A stretch of DNA of 64,000 nucleotides, taken from positions 2,914,001 to 2,978,000 of the forward strand of contig NZ_CP044232.1 of NCBI RefSeq assembly GCF_008727775.1, read 5' to 3'. Positions 17,139-24,546 of this stretch are shown here, one piece after another. A program made the position numbers and the translations under genes. Source of the stretch: Microbacterium lushaniae. Its GTDB lineage: Bacteria > Actinomycetota > Actinomycetes > Actinomycetales > Microbacteriaceae. Numbering within the stretch: the stretch's first letter is position 1; the number at the start of each line of letters is the position of its first letter. The notes under the pieces were generated by a model that had not been told where the DNA came from, did no database searches, and was given only the letters and a program-made list of their open reading frames with translations.

Positions 17139-18110
17139 TCAGCCGATGAACGCCCAGAACAGGAACGCCCCGTAGGCCAGGGACGTCAGCGACGTGAGCG
17201 CGAGGGCGATCACCAGCTCGCGCGGCACCCGGTAGGTCCAGACGATCAGGATCGCCGGCAGCGCGGCCAGCAGCGCCATGAGACTCAGCCACGCGATGGG
17301 ATAGAACAGCGCCAGATACGCTGCGATCCCGAACGGCGCCAGCACGAGCACGGTGTACAGCACCTGCGTCGCCCGCCGTCCGATGCGCACGGTCAGGGTG
17401 CGCTTGCCCGCGGCGCGGTCCTGGTCGATGTCGCGCAGATTGTTCGCCAGCAGCACGGCGCACGCGAGGAACCCGATCGCGACCGCCCCGAACCACGCCT
17501 CCTGCGGCAGCGTGAACGCCTGCACCCAGGTCGTCCCGAGGGTGGCGACCAGCCCGAAGAAGACGAAGACGAACAGCTCCCCCAGCCCTGCGTAGCCGTA
17601 GGGTCGCTTGCCGCCGGTGTAGAACCACGCCGCCACGATGCACGCGGCCCCGACCGCCAGCATCCACCACTGCTGCGTGCGGACGACGATCGCGAGCCCG
17701 GCGAGCGCGCCGAGCCCGAAGAAGACCAGGGCCACGACCAGCACGGTGCGCGGCTTCGCCTTCCGCGACGCGGTCAGCCGCGCCGGCCCCACGCGGTGAT
17801 CGTCGGTGCCGCGGATCCCGTCGCTGTAGTCGTTGGCGAAGTTGACGCCGATCTGCAGGCTCACCGCCACCATGAGGCAGGTCAGCGCGATGACCCAGTG
17901 GAACGGCTCGGCGCCGAGGTTGGCCGCGCCGGTGCCCACGAGCACGGGGCTCACCGCGAGCGGCAGCGTGCGCAGGCGCGCCGCGCCGATCCAGTCGCGC
18001 ACGGTCGCCTTGGGCGGGGGCGCGGCGACCGGGCGCTTCTGCGGGTTGCCTCCGGGCCGGCGGCGTGCGGAGCTGCTGCGGACGGGACGTTTGCGGGGTT
18101 GAGCGGCCAC
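17139..18110 (-). CDS. menA: 1,4-dihydroxy-2-naphthoate polyprenyltransferase
   Basis: 323 residues. A basic, proline-rich N-terminal tail (about 40 residues) precedes an UbiA-family membrane domain of some nine helices. The two prenyl-diphosphate aspartate motifs are visible: NFANDYSDGIRGTDD and NNLRDIDQDRAAGKRTL. It attaches the polyprenyl chain to 1,4-dihydroxy-2-naphthoate. The GTG at 18110 has AGGATGG upstream at useful spacing; TAGGAT itself is eight bases before the GTG, so it may instead act as a -10. The frame extends to 18197, but that part overlaps the neighbouring VOC remnant and has no family character. It pairs functionally with the polyprenyl synthase at 9853. Confidence 0.92.
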   Translation of the reverse strand: MAAQPRKRPVRSSSARRRPGGNPQKRPVAAPPPKATVRDWIGAARLRTLPLAVSPVLVGTGAANLGAEPFHWVIALTCLMVAVSLQIGVNFANDYSDGIRGTDDHRVGPARLTASRKAKPRTVLVVALVFFGLGALAGLAIVVRTQQWWMLAVGAACIVAAWFYTGGKRPYGYAGLGELFVFVFFGLVATLGTTWVQAFTLPQEAWFGAVAIGFLACAVLLANNLRDIDQDRAAGKRTLTVRIGRRATQVLYTVLVLAPFGIAAYLALFYPIAWLSLMALLAALPAILIVWTYRVPRELVIALALTSLTSLAYGAFLFWAFIG

Positions 18111-18144
18111 GAAGTGCCATCCTAGGCGGGCGCGCAACCCTCTT

Positions 18145-18169
18145 CCTGCCGCCGGGCCCCGGCGGCAGG
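18145..18169. repeat. Perfect 12-bp-arm palindrome between menA and a VOC remnant
   Basis: CCTGCCGCCGGG and its exact reverse complement flank one central C. Transcribed, it would form a very stable GC hairpin. It lies in the gap between menA and the truncated VOC gene. It could be the terminator or operator left over from the shortened gene, or an insertion scar; no U-tract follows. Confidence 0.6.
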
Positions 18170-18177
18170 CTGAAGCG

Positions 18178-18420
18178 ATGCTGAGCATCGGAACCATCGT
18201 GATGACCGTCGAGGACGCCGGCTATCCCCAGCACTATCCGCCGCGCCTGCACCTCGATCTCTACGCCGACGACCAGGCCGCCGAGATCCGGCGGCTCCTG
18301 GACCTCGGTGCGCGCGAGGTCGAGTGGGACGGCTATCCGGCGGACGCGGATTGGATCGTGCTGGAGGACACCGAGGGAAACCGCTTCTGCGTGGTCGACA
18401 CCAGCGACCGCGCCGCCTGA
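18178..18420 (+). pseudogene. 5'-truncated VOC (glyoxalase-like) family gene
   Basis: 80 codons matching only the second half of a vicinal-oxygen-chelate domain: LHLDLYADDQAAEI, then the strand pattern ending in WIVLEDTEGNRFCVVDTS. Members normally have two such modules (about 115-130 residues); the first module, with its metal ligands, has no room because the menA start is only 67 bases upstream. There is no Shine-Dalgarno before ATG 18178, and a strong palindrome sits directly upstream. The reading frame and codon use are intact, so the loss may be recent, or a short single-module protein is made. It converges on menE with a 6-bp gap. Confidence 0.55.
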
Positions 18421-18426
18421 CCCCGC

Positions 18427-19584
18427 CTAGTGCAGCGACGCCACCAGCTGCCGGATCGCCTCGCGGTCGGGCTTGCCGGAAGGCAGGTGAGCGAGTTCGT
18501 CGACGACGATGAGCCGGGACGGGCGCGCGGGGGCGCCCAGTTCGGCCGCGACCGCCGTGCGGGCGTGCTCGAGCTGCTCCGCCTCGCTGCGGCGCAGCGC
18601 GCCTCCCCGCGGGGCGACGATGACGGATGCCTCGCCCCACTGCGGGTCGGCGACGGGCACGACGACGGCGGACTCGAGTCCGCGGATGCCGCGCACGATC
18701 TGTTCCACGCGATCGAGGGAGATGTTCACGCCACCTGACACGATGACGTTGTCGATGCGTCCGTGGATGCGGAGCATCCCGTGCTCGTCCAGGAGGCCGG
18801 CATCGCCCGTGCGGTACCAGCGCGTTCCGTCGGGATCGGCGGGGAACACCGCGGCCGTGCGGTCCGGCTGGCCGAGGTAGCCGTCGGCCAGCACGGGGCC
18901 GGTGATCTGAACCTCACCCTCGACGATCCGCACGCGGACGCCGTCCAGCGGCGTGCCGTCGTACACGCATCCCCCGCAGGTCTCCGTCGAGCCGTAGGTG
19001 CGCACGATCCGGGCGCCGGCGTCGGCCGCGCGCTCGCGGAGGGCGTCGGGGAGGGACTGCCCTCCGACGAGGATGGCCTCGAACGAACGCAGAGCGGCGG
19101 CGACGTCGCGATCGGATGCGGCGGCATCCAGCAGCCGCTGCAGCTGCACGGGCACGAGCGAGGTGTACGTCGGGACGCGCACGCCGTTCTCGCTCGAGGC
19201 CATCAGGCGCGCGGCCGCGGCGAAGGAGGCGGGCGAGAACGAGCCCGACAGAATGCCGGGTTCCCGTCCGGCGATGAGCGAGCGCACGAGCACCTGCACA
19301 CCCGCGACATAGGCCGGGGGGAGCGCGAGCAGCCAGGCACCCTCACCGATGCGGGCGGAGGTGGCCAGCGCACTGGAGGTGAGCGCGCTGCGGCTGAGGG
19401 CGACGGCCTTCGGCACGCCCGTGGAGCCCGATGTCGTCAGGACGACCGCCGTCCCGGCCGGCACCTCGGCGGGAAGCTGCTCACGGGTGGAGCCGAACCC
19501 CACCGCCGGCCCGGCTCCCAGGGCTGCCCGGAGTGCCCGCAGCACATCCCGCGGGTCGGCCGCGTCGATCTGCTCGAGCCTCAC
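18427..19584 (-). CDS. menE: o-Succinylbenzoate-CoA ligase
   Basis: 385 residues, a compact AMP-forming ligase shorter than the usual 450-500. Seen: the ATP loop TTSGSTGVPKAVALS, YGSTETCGG, the adenylate motif YRTGDAG, the hinge RIDNVIVSGGVNIS, and the C-terminal lysine region LPSGKPDREA. It adenylates o-succinylbenzoate and transfers it to CoA. It lies downstream of menB, 87 bp after the menB stop, on the same strand. The short N-terminal domain is usual for actinobacterial MenE, so the length is not a sign of damage. Confidence 0.9.
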   Translation of the reverse strand: MRLEQIDAADPRDVLRALRAALGAGPAVGFGSTREQLPAEVPAGTAVVLTTSGSTGVPKAVALSRSALTSSALATSARIGEGAWLLALPPAYVAGVQVLVRSLIAGREPGILSGSFSPASFAAAARLMASSENGVRVPTYTSLVPVQLQRLLDAAASDRDVAAALRSFEAILVGGQSLPDALRERAADAGARIVRTYGSTETCGGCVYDGTPLDGVRVRIVEGEVQITGPVLADGYLGQPDRTAAVFPADPDGTRWYRTGDAGLLDEHGMLRIHGRIDNVIVSGGVNISLDRVEQIVRGIRGLESAVVVPVADPQWGEASVIVAPRGGALRRSEAEQLEHARTAVAAELGAPARPSRLIVVDELAHLPSGKPDREAIRQLVASLH

Positions 19585-19671
19585 GTCGGCCTCACTCCCT
19601 CGAGATGCGCGAATCCGCTGCTTCCACGGTCGGTTCGGCAGCCGATCGCCGCAAGGGGGCCGGGACGAAGG

Positions 19672-20570
<899 letters not shown>

Positions 20571-20574
<4 letters not shown>

Positions 20575-21356
20575 GCGCCGTTCTTTCCGTCACGCCAGCG
20601 CAGCCATTGCGCCACGGTGTCGTAGTCGGCGAGACCGGGGGCCCAGCCCAGCGTGTACAGGCGCACACCGGCGTCGAACAGGGCATCGGCCTGGGCCTCG
20701 TCGCGTCCCTTCAGCTCGTTGGAGACGACCATGCCGGACACGTCCCGTCCTTCGACCTCGCCCCACTTCTGGATGACAGCGATCTTGTGCGCCATCTCCT
20801 CCGGCGCGACGAAGCTGTGCCAGATGTCGGCGTGACGGGCGACGATCCGCAGGGTCTTCTGCTCCCCCTTGCCACCGATGAGGACCGGGATGCGGCGGGT
20901 GGGTGGCGGGTTCAGCCGGTCCCAGCGCGCCATGATCCGGTCGAGCCCCTCGGCGAGATCGTTCAGGCGCGTCCCCGGGGTGCCGAACTCGTGGCCGTAC
21001 TCGTCGTAGTCCCGCGCGAACCAGCCGGCGCCGGTGCCGAAGATGAACCGGCCGCCACTGACATGGTCGATCGTGCGGGCCATGTCGGCCTGCAGGTCGG
21101 GATTGCGGTAGCTGTTGCAGTTGACCAGCGCACCGAACTCCACGCGCTCGGTCTGCTCGGCCCACGCCGCGAGCATCGTCCACGACTCGAAGTGGAGACC
21201 GTCGGGGTCGCCGTGCAGCGGGAAGAAGTGATCCCAGTTGAACAGGATGTCCACGCCCATCTCCTCCAGCCGCAGCACCGCGTCGCGGATCTGCGGATAG
21301 GAGGCGTGCTGGGGTTCGATCTGCACGCCGATGCGTACGGGGGTCTCCAAGAGCAT
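20571..21356 (-). CDS. LLM-class F420-dependent flavin oxidoreductase
   Basis: 261 residues. Luciferase-like TIM barrel: VRIGVQIEPQHA at the start, MGVDILFNWDHFFP, VEFGALVNCNSYRNP, the GGRFIFGTGAGW segment and IPVLIGGKGEQKTL. These match the F420-dependent subgroup common in actinobacteria, which reduce or oxidise small substrates with deazaflavin F420. The ATG is six bases after TAGGCT (21363-21368), suggesting a leaderless promoter that would also serve menB, whose start overlaps this stop. Coupling to menB is striking, but a quinone-related role is only inference; the substrate is unknown. Confidence 0.87.
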
Positions 21357-21362
21357 GCCGTC

Positions 21363-21368
21363 AGCCTA
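21363..21368 (-). promoter_or_regulatory. -10 element, likely leaderless promoter of the LLM-menB unit
   Basis: TAGGCT on the minus strand, six bases before the ATG at 21356; it sits between the HAAS-protein stop and the LLM start. Confidence 0.45.
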
Positions 21369-22364
21369 TTGCGCGGACACCGCGGCCCTTCTCCGGGTTG
21401 ACGTGCGGCCGGCGCGCCCGGCCTTGAGGAAGGCGTCCACGCTGTCCCAGCCGGCGACACCGACCATGGTGAACCCGAAGACGATCCCGACGATCACCGC
21501 CACGGTGTCGCCGGATTCGGGAATCACCGAGGCGAAGAACGTCGGGTTCACCAGCTTGCCCTGCATCAGCAGCCATACCCCGGGCACCACGATCAGCGCG
21601 TTCAGCAGCAGGTTGACCGAGGCGGAGCGGGCCGTCCAGCGCCCGTACGCATACACGCGGATCGCCAGGATCGCCTCGCACGCGCAGAGCACGAGCAGTC
21701 CGCCGATCAACCACGGCCACAGCTCCGGCGCCAGGAACGACGTCCAGCCGCGGCCCGCCAGGTATGCCGTGCCCACGAAGTGGTCCCACAGCACCGCGCC
21801 GGCCGCCACCCCGAGCAGCACGAGCGACGCGATGAGATCGGTGAGGCGGGCACCGCTGTCGTGGGGCTCGGGGAGCTGGTCGGGCGTCCACCGGCTGACG
21901 AACCCGACGTCCGCACCGCCCGCCGACCGCTCCACGATGAAGAACACCAGGGTGGTCCAGAAGCCGACGTTCACGATCACACTGATCGTGACGCTCGCGA
22001 CCGAGCCGACGATCTCTCCGAAGGACGCACCGGAGAGGGTCTGTCCCAGCGCCACCCCGAAAGCGGCGCACACCGGCACGATGGCCCACAAGAGCTTCGT
22101 CAGGCGCCACCACGCCAGGAAGTAGCGCGGTCCGATCAGATGCAGCGGGCGGTCGGTGTAGTCGGCGGCGAGCCGGTCGGGGTCGCCGAGGTCGGTGAGC
22201 ACCGCCCGTTCGGCGGCGTCGTGCGGTTCGCCCCCTGCCATGCGGGCGTCGAGCTGATCCTCGATGGACGCGCGCAGCTCCGCGGCGAGATCGGCTCGCT
22301 GCTTCTCGGGCACCGAGCGCATCGCGGCGCCGACGTACCGGTCGGTCAAGGTGGACATGGTCAT
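21366..22364 (-). CDS. HAAS-type signalling/permease-prefix membrane protein
   Basis: 332 residues. Residues 1-85 are a soluble helical module (YVGAAMRSVPEKQRADLAAELRASIEDQLDAR, seen here as a 'permease prefix' or HAAS domain), followed by about eight membrane helices. Such proteins are typically encoded with PadR regulators, as here: the ATG at 22364 overlaps the PadR stop in an ATGA arrangement. GAGGAGAG precedes the start. The family is thought to sense or transduce envelope signals with its PadR partner; the signal is unknown. An in-frame ATG two codons later (22358) is the alternative start. Confidence 0.8.
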   Translation of the reverse strand: MTMSTLTDRYVGAAMRSVPEKQRADLAAELRASIEDQLDARMAGGEPHDAAERAVLTDLGDPDRLAADYTDRPLHLIGPRYFLAWWRLTKLLWAIVPVCAAFGVALGQTLSGASFGEIVGSVASVTISVIVNVGFWTTLVFFIVERSAGGADVGFVSRWTPDQLPEPHDSGARLTDLIASLVLLGVAAGAVLWDHFVGTAYLAGRGWTSFLAPELWPWLIGGLLVLCACEAILAIRVYAYGRWTARSASVNLLLNALIVVPGVWLLMQGKLVNPTFFASVIPESGDTVAVIVGIVFGFTMVGVAGWDSVDAFLKAGRAGRTSTRRRAAVSAQ

Positions 22365-22696
22365 CTCTCCTCGGGCAGGGCGGCGATCGCGTCGGCGACG
22401 GCACGCCATTCGGCGGTCAGCCGGGCGGCGAGCGCGGCACCGGCGGCACTCGTGCGGTAGAACTTGCGCGGCCGCGTCTCGTCGGTGTTCCACTCGCTGG
22501 TCAGATAGCCCTGCTTCTCGAGGCGGCGCAGCAGGGGGTAGAGCGTGTTGGCATCGGTGGGGAATCCGCGGCGCTCGAGGTCTTCGAGCAGGCCGTAGCC
22601 GTAGCCGGGCTCGCGCAGGAGCTGCAGGCAGGCGAGCACGGCGGTCCCCCGCCGGATCTCCTGCAGGTGTCCGCCCAGCGCGTCATCCTCACTCAT
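22361..22696 (-). CDS. PadR family transcriptional regulator
   Basis: 111 residues from ATG 22696. PadR winged-helix features: GTAVLACLQLLREPGYGYGLL, PTDANTLYPLLRRLEKQGYL, and the wing ending RPRKFYRTSAAG; a short C-terminal dimerisation helix follows. The frame begins at 22720, but there is no Shine-Dalgarno and the MSEDD start fits the family; a -10-like TACCGT lies seven bases upstream, so the mRNA is probably leaderless. It is translationally coupled to the HAAS membrane gene (ATGA overlap). Autoregulation through the adjacent palindrome is inferred. Confidence 0.86.
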   Translation of the reverse strand: MSEDDALGGHLQEIRRGTAVLACLQLLREPGYGYGLLEDLERRGFPTDANTLYPLLRRLEKQGYLTSEWNTDETRPRKFYRTSAAGAALAARLTAEWRAVADAIAALPEER

Positions 22697-22698
22697 AT

Positions 22699-22733
22699 CG
22701 CACACGGTACTGTGCGGCACACACTAACGTCAA
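22699..22733 (-). promoter_or_regulatory. padR promoter with overlapping palindromic operator
   Basis: On the minus strand TTGACG (22728-22733) lies 18 bases from TACCGT (22704-22709), seven bases before the padR ATG. The inverted repeat CGCACA-N6-TGTGCG (22699-22716) covers the -10, a suitable site for autorepression. Both elements are read from sequence; their function is inferred. Confidence 0.5.
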
Positions 22734-22792
22734 GGACACACTGCTGTGCGCACTCGACCCACGAGAGCGGCGATCCGGGGGAGGATGGGGGC

Positions 22793-23785
22793 GTGACCGC
22801 ACCGCTGCCCGCCCTGGACGAACTCCTCGCGAACGCGCATGTCGTCGCCCTCCCGATGGCGCGGCGGTTCCGCGGTGTCGACGTGCGGGAGGCGGTGCTG
22901 CTGGAGGGCCCGTCTGGGTGGACGGAATTCTCCCCCTTCCTCGAGTACGACGACGCGGAGGCGGCGACCTGGCTCGCCGGCGCCGTCGACTTCGGATGGG
23001 GCCGGCGCCCCGCGCCCCGGCGCGGCAGCGTGCGGGTCAACGCCACGGTCCCCGCGGTGGCGGCCGGCGACGTCGCCGCGGTGCTCGCGCGATTCGACGA
23101 CTGCCGCACGGCGAAGGTGAAGGTCGCCGAGCCCGGGCAGACCCTCGAGGACGACGTCGCGCGCGTGCGCGCCGTCCGCTCCGCCATGGGCCCCGAGGGC
23201 CGCGTGCGCGTCGATGCCAACGGCGGCTGGAACCTCGATGAGGCCGAGCATGCGGTGCACGCCCTCTCCCCGTTCGATCTCGAGTACATCGAGCAGCCCT
23301 GCGCGGGCCTGGACGAGCTCGTCGAATTGCGCGAGCGCATCGGCTACCTCGGCATCCCCGTCGCCGCCGACGAGAGCGTCCGCAAGGCGGATGACCCCCT
23401 ACGGGTGGCGCGCGCCGGCGCCGCCGACCTGCTCGTCGTCAAGGCCCAGCCACTGGGCGGGGTGCATCGCGCGCTCGAGATCGTCGCGGCGGCGGGCCTG
23501 CCGGCCGTCGTCTCCAGCGCGCTGGACACCTCCGTGGGACTTGCGATGGGAGTGGCGCTGGCCGCGGCGCTGCCCGAACTGGACTACGACTGCGGACTGG
23601 GGACCTCGTCGCTGTTCCTGGCCGATGTCGCCGACCCGCCGCTGCGAGCGCATGGTGGGATGCTGCCGGTGGGACCGGTGACCCCCTCGCCCGAGCGCCT
23701 CCGCTCACTCGCGGCGGCTCCCGAGCGCCGCGACTGGTGGCTGCGCCGCCTCACGCGCTGTCACGCGCTGCTGGCCGAGGGCTGA
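22793..23785 (+). CDS. menC: o-Succinylbenzoate synthase
   Basis: 330 residues of the enolase superfamily. The full catalytic set is visible: the KxK pair at Lys108/Lys110, metal ligands Asp141 (DANGGW), Glu167 (IEQP) and Asp193 (ADES), and Lys217 (VVKAQP). It dehydrates SHCHC to o-succinylbenzoate. The GTG at 22793 has GGAGGAT upstream at good spacing; an overlapping ATG in another frame runs to a stop after three codons, and the frame open to 22667 is not supported. It is divergent from padR and converges on tetR (6-bp gap). With menF, menD, menE, menB, menA and menG it completes the classical pathway apart from menH and a dedicated DHNA-CoA thioesterase. Confidence 0.92.
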   Translation: MTAPLPALDELLANAHVVALPMARRFRGVDVREAVLLEGPSGWTEFSPFLEYDDAEAATWLAGAVDFGWGRRPAPRRGSVRVNATVPAVAAGDVAAVLARFDDCRTAKVKVAEPGQTLEDDVARVRAVRSAMGPEGRVRVDANGGWNLDEAEHAVHALSPFDLEYIEQPCAGLDELVELRERIGYLGIPVAADESVRKADDPLRVARAGAADLLVVKAQPLGGVHRALEIVAAAGLPAVVSSALDTSVGLAMGVALAAALPELDYDCGLGTSSLFLADVADPPLRAHGGMLPVGPVTPSPERLRSLAAAPERRDWWLRRLTRCHALLAEG

Positions 23786-23791
23786 GCGCGG

Positions 23792-24433
23792 TCAGTCCGA
23801 CCCGGCGATGAGCAGCGGGACGACGCCGGCGAGGCTCTTCTGCACCTCGTCACGGGCGCCGAGACGGTCTCGGCCTGCCATGACCGCGCGCGTCATCGTG
23901 CCCTCCCACACCAGCAGCAGCAGCTGCGCCACCTGATCCTGCGGCAGCGCGAGGCGCAGCCCGCTCGCCCGCGCGATGTCGCCGATCATCCGGGCGATGT
24001 TGCGGCCCAGCTCGCGGTCCTGCTCGAGGAACGCTTCGGCCATCGCGGGATTGCGCAGCGCATGGATGCGGATCTCGCTCATGAGCAGCACGCCCAGCCG
24101 GTCATCCCCCGGGAGATCCAGCACCCGCTCGACGAGCGCGACTGCGGTGGCCGGGGTCGCCTCCAGCGTCCCCTCCCCCGCCAGCTCCGTCACGCGCGCC
24201 TCTACCTCCGCGACCCGTGACCGCGCGACCGACGCCGCCAGCTCGAGGAACATCTCCTCCTTCGACGCGAAGTTGGAGTAGAACGCCCCGCGCGTGAATC
24301 CCGCCCGCTCGCACACCGATTCGACGGAGGTCGCGTCCAGCCCCACCTCGGCGAACACCTCGGCGGCAGCATCCAAGAGCCGCTGCCGCGTGGCCTCCCG
24401 GCCTCGAGGGGTCGTGGCGGTGGTATCGCTCAT
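23792..24433 (-). CDS. TetR family transcriptional regulator
   Basis: 213 residues from ATG 24433 (GAGGA upstream); a GTG five codons earlier is possible. The N-terminal helix-turn-helix is DATSVESVCERAGFTRGAFYSNFASKEEMF, given here only as its location at about residues 32-62, with the YxNFxxKE TetR signature. The C-terminal ligand domain is not recognised. It is divergent from an MMPL transporter gene and separated from it by two tandem 16-18-bp palindromes, so it is very probably the local repressor of the transporter-YhgE/Pip unit and of itself. The ligand is unknown. Confidence 0.9.
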   Translation of the reverse strand: MSDTTATTPRGREATRQRLLDAAAEVFAEVGLDATSVESVCERAGFTRGAFYSNFASKEEMFLELAASVARSRVAEVEARVTELAGEGTLEATPATAVALVERVLDLPGDDRLGVLLMSEIRIHALRNPAMAEAFLEQDRELGRNIARMIGDIARASGLRLALPQDQVAQLLLLVWEGTMTRAVMAGRDRLGARDEVQKSLAGVVPLLIAGSD

Positions 24434-24485
24434 GAGTCCTCGTTTCACACGGATCGCTCAGCCTGACGGGGCCGATCAGGACATA

Positions 24486-24519
24486 CGATACATGGGTGTA
24501 TCGGATACAGCGCTGTATC
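24486..24519. promoter_or_regulatory. Tandem TetR operators GATACA-N4-TGTATC
   Basis: Two palindromes share the same half-sites: GATACA-TGGG-TGTATC (24487-24502, extended by one flanking C/G pair) and GATACAGCGCTGTATC (24504-24519). They are phased 17 bp apart. They sit between divergent tetR and the MMPL gene, 28 bp from the latter's start. Two adjacent operators with two kinds of centre suggest cooperative binding by the TetR dimer. TACGAT (24484-24489) may be a plus-strand -10. Confidence 0.75.
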
Positions 24520-24546
24520 GGAGCCGTCTGACCGATCGGAGCCGCT

